DNA of 64,000 bases from contig NZ_PXYH01000015.1 in NCBI RefSeq assembly GCF_003012795.1, positions 32,047 through 96,046 on the forward strand, written 5' to 3'. Every line of letters begins with the position of its first letter. The first letter of the stretch is position 1. The DNA comes from Zobellella taiwanensis. GTDB lineage: Bacteria; Pseudomonadota; Gammaproteobacteria; Enterobacterales; Aeromonadaceae. Positions 28,085 to 37,834 of this stretch are shown piece after piece. The notes beneath the pieces were generated by a model. That model was not told the origin of the DNA and did no database searches. It saw only the letters and a program-made list of their open reading frames with translations. A program made the translations under genes and the position numbers.

Positions 28085-30139
28085 TTATCCCTCCAGGGCT
28101 TTCAGATAATCGTAAGTGGCGGTCTGGGAGCGGATTTTACGCCGGTTGCCCCGGTCGACATAGCGATTGCTTTGCTCGGCGTCGATGATGCGGGCCTTGG
28201 TAGTGTCGTTGAGCTGGATCTCGAGGATATCGATGATGCGCTGGCGCAGTACCGGATCCAGGATGGGGATGGCCACTTCCACCCGAAAATCGAGGTTACG
28301 GGTCATCCAGTCGGCGGAGGAAATGTACACCCTGGGCTGGCCGTTGTTGTGGAATACCATCACCCTGGGGTGCTCGAGGAAGCGATCCACTATGCTGATG
28401 GCGCGGATATTGTCGCTTACCTCGGGCACCCCGGGCACCAGGGAACACATGCCGCGCACGATCAGGTCGATTTTCACCCCCGCCTGGCTGGCGCCGTAAA
28501 GCCGGTTGATCAGCCCCTTGTCCACCAGGTTGTTGAGTTTGAGGGTCAGTCCCGCCGGCAGCCCCTGGCGGGCATTGGCGATTTCGGCGTCGATCATGCT
28601 GTAGAGGCCGCGCCGGGAATTGAGCGGCGACACCAGCAGGTGGTTGAACTTGACCCTGCGGTAGGGCTGGCGGATAAAGTCGAATACCGCCGCCACTTCA
28701 TTGGTGATGTCGGGGTTGGCGGTGAGCAGCGAAAAATCGGTGTAGATGTTGGCGGTTTTTTCGTTGAAGTTGCCGGTGCCCACATGAGCATACTGCACCA
28801 GTTGATCGCCCTCCCGGCGGGTGACCAGGCACAGCTTGGAATGCACCTTGAGGCTGGGCACCCCAAACTCCACCATGATGCCGGCCTCGGTGAGCAGCTT
28901 GGCCCATTCGATGTTGGCCGCCTCGTCGAAACGGGCGCGCAGCTCGATTACCACGGTGACCTTCTTGCCGTTGTTGGCCGCGTCCATCAGCGAATACATG
29001 ATGCGCGACAATGAGGCTACCCGGTAGACGTTCATCTTGATGCTGAGTACCGCCGGGTCGAAGGAGGCCTGGCGCACGAATTCGGTGACGTGGCTGAAGC
29101 TGTGGTAGGGAAAATACAGTAGGATGTCGCGCCGGCGGATGGCGTCGAAGGAAGAGGGGCTGTCCTGGAATTCCCGGCACTTGAGCGGCGGCAGCGGCCT
29201 GTTCACCAGATGCTTGCGCCCGACGTTGGGAAAACCGATGAAATCCTTGAAGTTGTGGTAGCGCCCGCCGGACATGACGGCGTCGTGGCCCTGGATTTTG
29301 AGCTTGCGCACCAGGGTCTGCACCATTTCCGGCGGCATTTCCCGATCGTGCACAAAGCGCACCGGCAGGGCGGTAAGCCGCTGCTTGAGGCCGTCGCTCA
29401 TTTTTTCGAGCAGGCTCTGGTCGAGCTGGTCGGACAGGTCGTATTCCGCATCCCGGGTCATCTTGAAGGAATAGGCGTGGATGTCCTCGTACTCGAAGAA
29501 GCCGGCGAACAGTTCGTTCAGGCACAGCCGGATCACGTTGTCCATGATGATGAGGCTTTTCTTGCGCCGGCTCTTGCCCGGCGGCAGCACCACGAAACGG
29601 GGCAGCACGTCGGTGGGGATTTCCACCAGGGCGTAGTGGCGCTCTTCGTCCCGTATCATGCCCACGCACAGGTAGGTGTATTCGTCCTTGAGAAAGCGCA
29701 CCGGGTCGATTTCGGCGCGCAGGATAATGGGGGAGAGGTAGGCCCTGACCTCGTTTTCGAAATAGCGCTTAATCCAGCTTTCCTGCTCGGGGCTGAGCTG
29801 GGATTCGTTGAGCAGGAAGATGTTCTGCCGGGCCAGGGTAACGATCAAGTCCTTGTAGGCTTCGTCGAAGGTGTTGGCCAGGCCTATCACCTTTTGCTGG
29901 ATGTTTCTGAGCAGGGAGGCGGCACCGTTGGTCTTGCCCTGATCCGCGTCTATCATCACCTGGCGCTTGACGTCGGAGACCCGGACCTTGAAGAACTCGT
30001 CCTGGTTGTTGGAAAAGATGCCGAGAAAGCGCACCCGTTCCACCAGGGGGACGCTCTTGTCCATCGCCTCCTGCAACACCCTTTCATTAAATGACAGCCA
30101 GCTCAGTTCTTTTTCCAGGTACCACTTGTCCGTGCTCAT
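28085..30139 (-). CDS. ppk: Polyphosphate kinase 1
   Basis: The 684-residue enzyme has the PPK1 N domain ([17 protein letters not shown]), head domain, and two PLD-like catalytic domains with the phospho-histidine motif [12 protein letters not shown] and [14 protein letters not shown]. It makes polyphosphate from ATP. Start chosen at [11 protein letters not shown], with AGGAA just upstream; an alternative start is five codons earlier. A minus-strand Pho box lies about 58 bp upstream, which agrees with ppk being phosphate-regulated in several proteobacteria. Confidence 0.96.
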   Translation of the reverse strand: MSTDKWYLEKELSWLSFNERVLQEAMDKSVPLVERVRFLGIFSNNQDEFFKVRVSDVKRQVMIDADQGKTNGAASLLRNIQQKVIGLANTFDEAYKDLIVTLARQNIFLLNESQLSPEQESWIKRYFENEVRAYLSPIILRAEIDPVRFLKDEYTYLCVGMIRDEERHYALVEIPTDVLPRFVVLPPGKSRRKKSLIIMDNVIRLCLNELFAGFFEYEDIHAYSFKMTRDAEYDLSDQLDQSLLEKMSDGLKQRLTALPVRFVHDREMPPEMVQTLVRKLKIQGHDAVMSGGRYHNFKDFIGFPNVGRKHLVNRPLPPLKCREFQDSPSSFDAIRRRDILLYFPYHSFSHVTEFVRQASFDPAVLSIKMNVYRVASLSRIMYSLMDAANNGKKVTVVIELRARFDEAANIEWAKLLTEAGIMVEFGVPSLKVHSKLCLVTRREGDQLVQYAHVGTGNFNEKTANIYTDFSLLTANPDITNEVAAVFDFIRQPYRRVKFNHLLVSPLNSRRGLYSMIDAEIANARQGLPAGLTLKLNNLVDKGLINRLYGASQAGVKIDLIVRGMCSLVPGVPEVSDNIRAISIVDRFLEHPRVMVFHNNGQPRVYISSADWMTRNLDFRVEVAIPILDPVLRQRIIDILEIQLNDTTKARIIDAEQSNRYVDRGNRRKIRSQTATYDYLKALEG

Positions 30140-30196
30140 TATTATTCCTGTCAACCGGGATATGTCAGTTTTAGGCCACTTTTATGACAGAGTTTT

Positions 30197-30214
30197 ATGA
30201 CGTTTTTGTGACGG
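30197..30214 (-). promoter_or_regulatory. Candidate Pho box upstream of ppk
   Basis: On the minus strand: CCGTCAC-AAAA-ACGTCAT, two PhoB half-sites at 11-bp pitch. Ten bases downstream lies CATAAA (30186-30181), a weak -10. It sits between ppk and the 3' end of gcvR. Confidence 0.6.
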
Positions 30215-30215
30215 C

Positions 30216-30716
30216 TCAGGTCGGCTCTATATCCACCACCAGGTCGTCGCTCAGGGCTTCGAGACGGGTCTGCAGGTCGGCCAGGGTCTGGCCGTGGGGC
30301 AGGGTCAGGGTGCTGGTGGCCTCGAACAGCATGATGCCGGTAATCGGGGCCGGGTGGCTGTCGGTTTTCAGGGTCTTGACGCTGATATTGAGGCCGTTGA
30401 GCACCTCGGTGACCTCGTCGACGATGCCGAGGCGATCGTTGGCGGTGACGGTCAGGGTCAGGTGCTGGCCCTGGGGGGCGGGGCTGTTGCCCTCGACCAG
30501 TTGCACCTGGAAGTCGGGCAGCTTGCGCAGGGCCTGGCTCAGGGCCTCGCTGTGCTCCTCGGGCACGCGGATTTCGACGATACCGGCGAAATGACCCGCC
30601 AGTTCGCTCATGGCGCTGCCCTGCCAACTGCCGTGATGCTGGCGGATCAGGGTGGCCAGTTGTTTGACCAGGCCGGTTTTGTCGGGGCCGATAAGGGTGG
30701 CGACCAGTGTTTTCAT
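30216..30716 (-). CDS. gcvR: ACT-domain glycine cleavage system transcriptional repressor-like protein (GcvR)
   Basis: The 166-residue protein consists of two tandem ACT domains (about residues 3-75 and 88-165; LVATLIGPDKTGLVKQLA and LTVTANDRLGIVDEVTEVL). GcvR-type proteins bind glycine and control GcvA activity on the glycine cleavage operon. The start MKTLVATLIG was chosen over a frame 13 codons longer; GGAGAG is upstream of it. It is divergent from pstC, and its end lies beside the ppk Pho box. Confidence 0.85.
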   Translation of the reverse strand: MKTLVATLIGPDKTGLVKQLATLIRQHHGSWQGSAMSELAGHFAGIVEIRVPEEHSEALSQALRKLPDFQVQLVEGNSPAPQGQHLTLTVTANDRLGIVDEVTEVLNGLNISVKTLKTDSHPAPITGIMLFEATSTLTLPHGQTLADLQTRLEALSDDLVVDIEPT

Positions 30717-30803
30717 GGGTTCTCTCCTTGAAGTGTCGGGCTGTCTCCTGTTCAAGATACACCTTTCCGGGCGTTTTTACAGAGCTCTTAGTGTGACAGC
30801 GGG

Positions 30804-30837
30804 GTGTAACAAAACTGTCATTTCTTCGCCATATAAT
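30804..30837 (+). promoter_or_regulatory. Pho box and -10 element of pstCAB-phoU
   Basis: GTGTAAC-AAAA-CTGTCAT (30804-30821) is a Pho box with 11-bp pitch. After exactly 10 bp follows a perfect TATAAT (30832-30837). Confidence 0.87.
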
Positions 30838-30868
30838 GCGGGCAACTGACCATCGACCGAGGTGACTG

Positions 30869-33088
30869 ATGTCGACCGAAACCCAAACCATAGCGCTGTC
30901 GGGCAGCCGCAGCCGCTGGCTGAAAGACCGGCTCGCCCAGATAGGCGTGACCACCGGCGGTATCATAGTGCTGGTGGCTTTGCTGCTGATCTTCTTTTAC
31001 CTGTTATATGTGGTGAAACCCATCTTCGACGGCGCCCGCGTCGAGCCGGGCCAGCAGATCAGCCTGGCCGGCGACGGCGGCCAGCTGTTGCTGGGCGTGG
31101 AAGAGCAGAATGAGCTGGTCTACCACTTCAGCGAGCAGGGCGATATCCATTTTTATTCCCTTCCCCGCCAGGGTGAACGGCTGCAGTCGGTGGCGGTGGA
31201 AGGCCGTGTGACGGCGGCGGCGGCCAGCGACACCCGGGCCATGGTGGCCTACGGTTTCGAGGACGGCAGCATCCAGGTGCTGGCACCCAAGTTCAATGTC
31301 AGCTATCCGGACAACATCAGAACCATCACCCCGGAGGTGATTTATCCGTTCGGGCGCACGCCCCTGCAGGTGGACGGCGAGGGCCGTGCCCTGCGTTACC
31401 TGAGCTTTGCTGCGGGCAGCGAGGATGTGCTGGCGGCGGCGGTGACCGACGACGGCGAGGCGGTGCTGACCCGCTTTGCCGGCAAGGAAAACTTCCTGAC
31501 CGGCGAGCTGGAGCTGGTCCCCACCCAGGTGGCCATTCCCAGCCTGCCGGCCAGAGTCGACCAGGTGTTGCTGACGCCCAACCTGCGCTTTATGTTCGTG
31601 CGCAGCGGCAACGAGGTATCGGTGTATGACGTACGCAACATCGACAAGGTCCGGTTGCGTTCGGTGATCCCGATGAACGCCCAGGGCGCCGACATCAGCA
31701 CCATGAGCCTGCTGGCCGGCGGCAACTCGCTGCTGGTGGGCAACGACAACGGCGTGGTGTCCCAGTGGTTCGAAGTGGCCAGGGATGGCAAGCGCGAATT
31801 TACCTTCATCCGCGAATTCCGCGCCCAGGGCCAGGTGACCCGCATCGCCAACGAAATCAACCGCAAGGGCTTCGTGACCGTGTCCGCCAACGGCAGCCTG
31901 GATATCTTCCACACCACCGGCGGCTCCCGGCTGTTCTCCGAGCAACTGGCCGGTGAGGCGGTGTCCGCCCTGGCCATGTCGCCGCGCAATAACCTGTTGC
32001 TGATCGCCGAGGGCGATCGCCTGTCGACCTTCCATGTGGAAAACGAACACCCGGAAGTGACCTGGAAGGCAATGTGGACCAAGGTCTGGTACGAAGGCTA
32101 TCCCGAGCCTCAGTACGTGTGGCAGTCCACCTCCGGCAGCAGCGATTTCGAGGCCAAGCTGAGCCTGGTGCCCATCTCCTTCGGTACCCTCAAGGCGGCC
32201 TTCTACGCCCTGCTGTTCGCGGTGCCCATCGCCATTGCGGGTGCCGTCTATACCGCCTATTTCATGTCGCCGGGACTGCGCAAGGTGGTCAAGCCGACCG
32301 TGGAGATCATGGAGGCGCTGCCCACCGTTATCCTCGGCTTTTTGGCCGGGCTCTGGCTGGCGCCGCTGATTGAAACCCACCTGCCGGGCATCGTTATCCT
32401 GCTGGTGCTGCTGCCCCTGTCGGTGCTGCTGACCGCCTTTGCCTGGCATCATCTGCCGAAGGCCATCAAGAACACAGTGCCGGAAGGCTGGCAAAGCGTG
32501 CTGCTGCTGCCGGTGGTGGTGCTGGTGGGCTGGGCCTCGTTTGCCTTCAGCCCGGCGGTGGAAAACATGTTCTTCGGCGGCAACGCCAGGAGCTTCCTTA
32601 CCAACGAACTCGGCATTGGTTTCGACCAGCGCAACTCCCTGGTGGTGGGCATTGCCATGGGCTTTGCGGTGGTTCCCACCATCTTCTCCATCGCCGAGGA
32701 CGCCGTGTTCTCGGTGCCCAAGCACCTGACCAACGGTTCCCTGGCCCTGGGCGCCACGCCCTGGCAGACCCTGACCCGGGTGGTGATGCTGACCGCCAGC
32801 CCCGGCATTTTCTCGGCGGTGATGATGGGCCTGGGCCGCGCCGTGGGCGAGACCATGATAGTACTGATGGCCACCGGCAACACCCCGGTGATGGATTTCA
32901 GCATCTTCAACGGCATGCGTACCCTGGCCGCCAACATCGCGGTGGAAATGCCGGAAGCGGAAGTGAACAGCTCCCACTACCGGGTGCTGTTCCTGGCGGC
33001 CTTCGTGCTCTTTGTATTCACCTTCCTGTTCAACACGGTCGCGGAATTCGTTCGCCAGCGGCTGCGTGACAAATACAGCTCAATGTAA
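30869..33088 (+). CDS. pstC: Phosphate ABC transporter permease PstC, long form with periplasmic beta-propeller-like domain
   Basis: The 739-residue protein is more than twice the size of enteric PstC (about 319). After one membrane helix (about residues 27-50) comes an extracytoplasmic region to about 425. It is made of repeating strand-rich units such as AYGFEDGSIQVL, LLVGNDNGVVSQWF, VTVSANGSLDIFHT and LLLIAEGDRLSTFH, which look like WD40-type propeller blades. The last 313 residues form the normal PstC permease, with the EAA loop near 625-646 (LGATPWQTLTRVV). Long PstC forms occur in marine gammaproteobacteria; the function of the added domain is unknown. Start ATG 30869 has GAGGTG upstream. 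Confidence 0.93.
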   Translation: MSTETQTIALSGSRSRWLKDRLAQIGVTTGGIIVLVALLLIFFYLLYVVKPIFDGARVEPGQQISLAGDGGQLLLGVEEQNELVYHFSEQGDIHFYSLPRQGERLQSVAVEGRVTAAAASDTRAMVAYGFEDGSIQVLAPKFNVSYPDNIRTITPEVIYPFGRTPLQVDGEGRALRYLSFAAGSEDVLAAAVTDDGEAVLTRFAGKENFLTGELELVPTQVAIPSLPARVDQVLLTPNLRFMFVRSGNEVSVYDVRNIDKVRLRSVIPMNAQGADISTMSLLAGGNSLLVGNDNGVVSQWFEVARDGKREFTFIREFRAQGQVTRIANEINRKGFVTVSANGSLDIFHTTGGSRLFSEQLAGEAVSALAMSPRNNLLLIAEGDRLSTFHVENEHPEVTWKAMWTKVWYEGYPEPQYVWQSTSGSSDFEAKLSLVPISFGTLKAAFYALLFAVPIAIAGAVYTAYFMSPGLRKVVKPTVEIMEALPTVILGFLAGLWLAPLIETHLPGIVILLVLLPLSVLLTAFAWHHLPKAIKNTVPEGWQSVLLLPVVVLVGWASFAFSPAVENMFFGGNARSFLTNELGIGFDQRNSLVVGIAMGFAVVPTIFSIAEDAVFSVPKHLTNGSLALGATPWQTLTRVVMLTASPGIFSAVMMGLGRAVGETMIVLMATGNTPVMDFSIFNGMRTLAANIAVEMPEAEVNSSHYRVLFLAAFVLFVFTFLFNTVAEFVRQRLRDKYSSM

Positions 33089-33103
33089 GGGGCGAGACGA
33101 CTC

Positions 33104-34753
33104 ATGAGTAAATGGTTCAAATCAGGGGCGCCCTGGATCTGGATGACCGGCGGGGCGGTCAGCCTCAGCCTGGTGGCGGTACTCGGCCTGCTGCTGTTGA
33201 TCGGCTGGCGCGGCCTCACCTACTTCTGGCCGCACACCATCTATGAATGGCAGCTGACCTCGGCCGAGGGCGAGCGCTATACCGTCATCGGCGAAATCCA
33301 CGACCGGGAGGAGGTGCCCGTGGCCCAGCTGCGCGGCGCCGGGCTGACCCTGGAAGGCGTGACCGAGGACACCCTGACCCGCTACCTGGTGAAAACCGGC
33401 AACCGGGAATTCGTGCCGCTCGATTTCCGCTGGCTGCTGGAAACCGACATCCTGTCCCGGGACATACCGGCGGACCTGGCGGTGATTGAACGGTCCAACC
33501 ACGGCAATTTCTACGGTTATGTGGAACGGGTGCTGGAAGGCGACCGGGCCCAGGGCGGCGAGGTGCGCGAGCAACTGCAAAGCCGTATCGAGCGGGTGCT
33601 CGAACTCAACGACCAGATGAAGAGTCTGCAGCGCGGCGCCATTGGCAGCATCAACTTCGAACTGGAGAAGCTGCGTCTCAAACAGCGCCGGCTGGACATG
33701 GACGGCGAGCTGACCGCCGCCGCCCTGGCCGATATCCAGGCCAGAGAGCAGCAACTGCGAGCCGATTACCTGGTGCTGGAAAAAGAGTTGTTCGAATTGC
33801 GGGATCAGGCCCGCCGCGACAGCGTGGTGATCCGCGACATGCGCGGCCAGGAAGTGACCCTGTCGCTTGGCGAAATCCTCGACGTGGCCTGGCCCAACGA
33901 CATGGGCCTGGCGGCCAAGGTCGGCCACTGGTTCAAGCAGATGGGCAAGTTCATCACCGGCGAGCCGCGGGAGGCCAACACCGAGGGCGGTGTCTTCCCG
34001 GCCATTTTCGGCACCGTCTTCATGGTGATCCTGATGGCCATCATCGTCACCCCCCTGGGGGTGGTGGCCGCCATCTACCTGCATGAGTACGCGGGCAAGA
34101 ACAGCCTGACCAAAATCATCCGCATTGCGGTGATCAACCTGGCGGGGGTGCCGTCCATCGTCTACGGTGTGTTCGGCCTGGGCTTTTTCGTGTACATGCT
34201 GGGCGGCTCCCTCGACCGGTTGTTCTATCCGGAAGCCCTGCCCACGCCCACCTTCGGCTCGCCCGGGGTGCTGTGGTCGGCGCTGACCCTGGCGATACTG
34301 ACCCTGCCGGTGGTGATCGTCTCCACCGAGGAAGGCCTGTCGCGTATTCCCAGCGCGGTGCGCCAGGGTTCGCTGGCGCTCGGCGCCACCAAAGCGGAGA
34401 CCCTGTGGCGCATCATCATCCCCATGGCCAGCCCGGCGATCATGACCGGTCTTATCCTGGCCATTGCCCGCGCCGCCGGCGAAGTGGCGCCGCTGATGCT
34501 GGTCGGGGTGGTGAAACTGGCGCCCAACCTGCCGGTGGACGGCAACTTCCCCTACCTGCACGTGGAACGCAAGTTCATGCACCTGGGCTTCCACATATAT
34601 GATGTGGGCTTCCAGAGCCCGAATGTGGAGGCGGCGCGGCCCCTGGTATACGCGACTTCCTTCCTGCTGGTCACGGTGATAGTGGGGCTCAACCTGACCG
34701 CCATCGGCATCCGCAACCACCTGCGTGAAAAATTCCGCTCGCTCGACCATTGA
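33104..34753 (+). CDS. pstA: Phosphate ABC transporter permease PstA, long form with periplasmic coiled coil
   Basis: The 549-residue protein exceeds enteric PstA (about 296). Helix 1 spans about residues 14-38. Residues about 40-300 form an extracytoplasmic insert with a charged, heptad-like coiled-coil section around 145-240 (EQLQSRIERVLELNDQMK, LEKELFELRDQARRD). The permease proper follows from about 300, with the EAA loop LGATKAETLWRIIIPMASP. The insert pairs with the added domain of PstC, so the two probably form a joint extracytoplasmic assembly. It starts 15 bp after pstC. Confidence 0.93.
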   Translation: MSKWFKSGAPWIWMTGGAVSLSLVAVLGLLLLIGWRGLTYFWPHTIYEWQLTSAEGERYTVIGEIHDREEVPVAQLRGAGLTLEGVTEDTLTRYLVKTGNREFVPLDFRWLLETDILSRDIPADLAVIERSNHGNFYGYVERVLEGDRAQGGEVREQLQSRIERVLELNDQMKSLQRGAIGSINFELEKLRLKQRRLDMDGELTAAALADIQAREQQLRADYLVLEKELFELRDQARRDSVVIRDMRGQEVTLSLGEILDVAWPNDMGLAAKVGHWFKQMGKFITGEPREANTEGGVFPAIFGTVFMVILMAIIVTPLGVVAAIYLHEYAGKNSLTKIIRIAVINLAGVPSIVYGVFGLGFFVYMLGGSLDRLFYPEALPTPTFGSPGVLWSALTLAILTLPVVIVSTEEGLSRIPSAVRQGSLALGATKAETLWRIIIPMASPAIMTGLILAIARAAGEVAPLMLVGVVKLAPNLPVDGNFPYLHVERKFMHLGFHIYDVGFQSPNVEAARPLVYATSFLLVTVIVGLNLTAIGIRNHLREKFRSLDH

Positions 34754-34784
34754 TCGGGCCGGCCAACTGTTTTGAGGTAACGAG

Positions 34785-35603
34785 ATGATTAACGTAGCAC
34801 CGACCATGAACCAGGACGCCACCCTGGATGTGAGCCGCCTGACCGAGGAGCAGACCGCCCTCGAGATCCGCGATCTGAACCTGTTTTACGGCGACAAGCA
34901 GGCGTTGTTCAACGTCGACATGAAGATCGCCCGGGGCCAGGTCACCGCTTTTATCGGCCCGTCCGGTTGCGGCAAGTCCACCCTGCTGCGCTGCATCAAC
35001 CGGATGAACGATCTGGTGGACAGCTGCCGTATCGAGGGGGAAATCCTGCTCCATAACCAGAACATCTACGGCAAGGGGGTGGATGTGGCCGCCCTGCGCC
35101 GCCGGGTGGGCATGGTGTTCCAGCGGCCCAACCCCTTCCCCAAGTCCATCTATGAAAACGTGGTCTATGGCCTGCGCCTGCAGGGCATCAACGACCGTCG
35201 CCGGCTGGACGAGGCGGTGGAGCGCTCCCTGCGCGGCGCCGCCCTGTGGGATGAGGTCAAGGACCGGCTGCACGACAACGCCTTCGGCCTGTCCGGCGGC
35301 CAGCAGCAGCGGCTGGTGATCGCCCGGGCCATCGCCATCGAGCCGGAAGTGTTGCTGCTCGATGAGCCGACCTCGGCCCTGGACCCCATTTCCACCCTGG
35401 TGATCGAAGAGCTGATCAACACCCTCAAGACCCAGTACACCGTGGTGATCGTGACCCACAACATGCAGCAGGCGGCGCGGGTGTCCGATCACACCGCCTT
35501 CATGTATATGGGCGAATTGATCGAATACACCGATACCAATACCCTGTTCACCACGCCCAGCAAGAAAAAGACCGAAGACTACATTACCGGGCGCTACGGT
35601 TAA
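34785..35603 (+). CDS. pstB: Phosphate ABC transporter ATP-binding protein PstB
   Basis: The 272-residue ATPase has Walker [11 protein letters not shown]-loop VFQRPNPFP, signature LSGGQQQR, Walker [13 protein letters not shown] and H-loop VTHNMQQA. It powers phosphate uptake through PstCA. The N-terminus includes about 25 residues ahead of the ABC core; ATG 34785 has GAGGTAA upstream and an internal ATG at 34806 is a shorter alternative. The gap to phoU is 14 bp. Confidence 0.97.
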   Translation: MINVAPTMNQDATLDVSRLTEEQTALEIRDLNLFYGDKQALFNVDMKIARGQVTAFIGPSGCGKSTLLRCINRMNDLVDSCRIEGEILLHNQNIYGKGVDVAALRRRVGMVFQRPNPFPKSIYENVVYGLRLQGINDRRRLDEAVERSLRGAALWDEVKDRLHDNAFGLSGGQQQRLVIARAIAIEPEVLLLDEPTSALDPISTLVIEELINTLKTQYTVVIVTHNMQQAARVSDHTAFMYMGELIEYTDTNTLFTTPSKKKTEDYITGRYG

Positions 35604-35617
35604 GGAGCACAGAAAGG

Positions 35618-36322
35618 ATGGACAAGCATAATCTGAAAAAACACATTTCCGGCCAGTTCAACGCCGAACTGGAAGGGGTGCTCAACCAGGTGCTGGTGAT
35701 GGGCGGCCTGGTGGAGCAGCAACTGACCGACGCCATTACCGCCATTCATGAACAGGATATGGATCTGGCCCGCCAGATCGTGGCCAACGACCACAAGGTC
35801 AATGCCCTGGAAGTGCAGATTGACGAGGAATGCACCCGCATTATCGCCAAGCGCCAGCCGGCGGCGTCCGACCTGCGCCTGGTGCTGGCCATCATCAAGA
35901 CCATCACCGACCTGGAGCGCATCGGCGACGTGGGCAAGCGCATCGGCATAATGCTGCTGGACAACGCCAACAAGAAACAGCCGCCCCTGGTGTCGATGGA
36001 GAACATGGGCCGGCGCACCGTCAAGATGCTGCACGAGGCGCTGGACGCCTTCGCCCGCATGGACGTGGAAGCGGCCATCGAGGTGCACAAGGAAGACGAC
36101 AAGGTGGACCGGGAATACGAGTCCATTATCCGCGAGCTGATGACCTTTATGATGGAGGATCCCCGCTCCATTCCCCATGTGCTCAACGTCTTGTGGTGCG
36201 CCCGCTCCCTGGAGCGGGTGGGGGACAGGGTGCAGCATATCTGCGAATACATCATCTACTTCGTCAAGGGCAAGGACGTGCGCCATACCAGTGACGAGGA
36301 CATTCACAGCATGCTGGACTAA
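35618..36322 (+). CDS. phoU: Phosphate signalling/transport regulator PhoU
   Basis: The 234-residue protein is made of two PhoU three-helix repeats, each with the metal-binding E-x-x-x-D type motif ([13 protein letters not shown] and [13 protein letters not shown]). PhoU links the Pst transporter to PhoR and keeps the Pho regulon off at high phosphate. It is the last gene of the pst operon and is followed by hairpins. Confidence 0.97.
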   Translation: MDKHNLKKHISGQFNAELEGVLNQVLVMGGLVEQQLTDAITAIHEQDMDLARQIVANDHKVNALEVQIDEECTRIIAKRQPAASDLRLVLAIIKTITDLERIGDVGKRIGIMLLDNANKKQPPLVSMENMGRRTVKMLHEALDAFARMDVEAAIEVHKEDDKVDREYESIIRELMTFMMEDPRSIPHVLNVLWCARSLERVGDRVQHICEYIIYFVKGKDVRHTSDEDIHSMLD

Positions 36323-36333
36323 TCACCGCCACA

Positions 36334-36388
36334 GGGCCGCTCATGCGGCCCTTGTCATTCAGAAACGCGCGTTAGCGCGTTTTTTTTT
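36334..36388 (+). terminator. Terminator region of pstCAB-phoU (two hairpins)
   Basis: The first hairpin is GGGCCGC-TCAT-GCGGCCC (36334-36351). The second is AACGCGC-GTTA-GCGCGTT (36364-36381) followed by eight T residues. The second overlaps the last codons of the convergent rpiR gene and encodes its KKKRANARF tail on the other strand. Confidence 0.9.
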
Positions 36389-37222
36389 ATCGTTTTTCTC
36401 TCCGTCGTCGTGGAAGGCGAGGGACACCGCCAGGCTCTGCACCAGGCACAGGCTGGCGGACTGGGAGCGGAAGGCGTCCACCTGGGCTTCCTTGACCACA
36501 AAGCAGATGTCGCTGAAGGAGGCCAGCGGGCTGACCTGGCTGTCGGTGATGGCGATCTGCCTGGCGCCCACGCCGGCGGCGGTTTCGGTCAGCACCAGGG
36601 TTTCCTGGGCGTAGGGCGAAAAGCTGATGGCCACCACCACGTCCCTGGGGCCGATCAGCTCCAGCTGCTCCCTGAACATGCCGCCCAGGCCGTCGATCAG
36701 GAAGGCGCGGCGGTTGAGGTGGCGCAGGGCATAGGTGAGGTAGGTGGCCACGCTGAAGGAGCGGCGCAGACCGATGACGTAGATGTTCTCCGCCTCGGCC
36801 AGGGCCTGCACCGCGCGGTTCAGATCCTCCGCCGAGGTCTGGGCCGCCAGCTGCTGCAGGGCCTGGGCGTTGGCCCGGGCGAACTCGTTGAGGATTTCCT
36901 CGGGCCGCTCGGGGGCGGCCTGGTCTTCCAGCTCCCGGAACAGCCGTGCCCGGTCGGTGTAGTTGGCGGTTTCCTCCACCAGGTGGCGGCGGAACACCTG
37001 CTTCATGTCGTTGAAGCCGCTGTAGCCAAAGGCGTTGGCGAAGCGGATCAGGGTGGAAGGCGGCACGTCGGCCCGCTCGGCGATGATGGCCACGGTGTCG
37101 AAGGCGACGCTGTTGGTGTTGTCGAGCACATAGGCGGCAACCTGCTGCAGCCGCTTGCTGAGCTCGCCGTAACGGCTGCGGATCTGATCCTGTAATTCGG
37201 AATAGGTGCTGGGGGCTGGCAT
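36359..37222 (-). CDS. MurR/RpiR family transcriptional regulator, probable regulator of the iol operon
   Basis: The 287-residue protein has an N-terminal RpiR HTH (about residues 10-80; VAFDTVAIIAERADVPPSTLIRFANAFGYSGFNDMK) and a C-terminal SIS sugar-phosphate-binding domain (about 125-260; IYVIGLRRSFSVATYL, VVVAISFSPYAQETL). RpiR-type regulators control inositol catabolism in several proteobacteria by sensing a phosphorylated intermediate. It is divergent from the iol operon, and matching dyads lie on both sides of the gap. Start at MPAPSTY; the longer frame adds 51 unlike residues. Its 3' end overlaps the phoU terminator. Confidence 0.88.
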   Translation of the reverse strand: MPAPSTYSELQDQIRSRYGELSKRLQQVAAYVLDNTNSVAFDTVAIIAERADVPPSTLIRFANAFGYSGFNDMKQVFRRHLVEETANYTDRARLFRELEDQAAPERPEEILNEFARANAQALQQLAAQTSAEDLNRAVQALAEAENIYVIGLRRSFSVATYLTYALRHLNRRAFLIDGLGGMFREQLELIGPRDVVVAISFSPYAQETLVLTETAAGVGARQIAITDSQVSPLASFSDICFVVKEAQVDAFRSQSASLCLVQSLAVSLAFHDDGEKNDKKKRANARF

Positions 37223-37301
37223 GGCGGCTCTCTGTATTGTTATTGGGGTGATCCGGCCCGTTGCCGGCGCTGGTGTTCCAGTGTAAATGAAATATCGCAC
37301 C

Positions 37302-37315
37302 GAAATAAATATTCC
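37302..37315. promoter_or_regulatory. Candidate IolR-type operator on the rpiR side
   Basis: GAAATAAATATTCC fits a GAAA-N6-TTCC dyad, close to the GGAA-N6-TTCC motif I recall for RpiR-type IolR of rhizobia. It lies 80 bp upstream of the rpiR start. Confidence 0.45.
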
Positions 37316-37623
37316 ATCTTGGGTTAATCGATTCAGTGGGCAAAAGATTTTCGATAGCCTTCGATGCCTTCGCACCTCCGGTCACTCTCGCCGGTAGGAA
37401 AACGATGTTTGCAGATTGGCCCCTGGCTGGTGGAGCGCAGGCGGCCCGCCTGCTTTCCCGCGCAGCGGGAATCCTCGGGCTGGTCACCCGCGCCCCAAGA
37501 ACCATCATGCTGCTCAACGTTTAAACTGCGCGATGGGCCAGAGCACCACGCCGTTTGAAACTTAGGCGACCCCTTCCCCCCCGGGATTGGAGGCTTCGAT
37601 GGCCTATGACGAGGTGTCGTCTG

Positions 37624-37679
37624 TCGGCCAAAGGGCACTCCTCCCACGGCGTGTCGGCGGAGCTGCGCGCTTTGGCCGA
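37624..37679. repeat. Palindromic repeat module C (dispersed family)
   Basis: Arms TCGGCCAAAG and CTTTGGCCGA (10 bp, perfect) enclose CGGCGTGTCGGCGGAGCTGC. The reverse complement of the right half matches 26263-26298 closely, and the GTGTCGGCGGAG core recurs at 26505 and 42978. Confidence 0.75.
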
Positions 37680-37760
37680 GTACTGCAGATCATCAACAGG
37701 CGCTAAGAAGTGCGTGTCGCATCACATTTACATACAAATATTTCACAATGGGTTGATAGT

Positions 37761-37774
37761 GAAATGATTGTTTC
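37761..37774. promoter_or_regulatory. Candidate IolR-type operator on the iol operon side
   Basis: GAAATGATTGTTTC has GAAA/TTTC perfect arms with a 6-bp centre, the same geometry as the site at 37302. It lies about 60 bp upstream of the first iol-operon gene. Confidence 0.45.
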
Positions 37775-37834
37775 GTATAAATAAGCAAATGAAATATGAC
37801 AGCCAGCCTGGCGCCAGAAATCGAGGTGTTAAAG

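Larger units (their letters stand above)
37223..37834. other. Large divergent intergenic region between rpiR and the iol operon
   Basis: The first and last 120 bases are A+T-rich and hold promoter-like and operator-like sequence. The middle (about 37330-37690) is G+C-rich with short open frames on both strands, none with a credible ribosome-binding site or recognisable product. It includes an inverted repeat (37624-37679) related to the dispersed repeat family. No RNA gene was recognised. Confidence 0.6.

Noticed and set aside
37333..37647. Short open frames in the rpiR-iol gap on both strands (for example 104 codons minus, 376-codon minus frame entering rpiR)
   Set aside because: No plausible ribosome-binding site or recognisable protein. 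The longer frame is an alternative reading of the rpiR gene itself. Could be a decayed gene, but nothing supports naming one.
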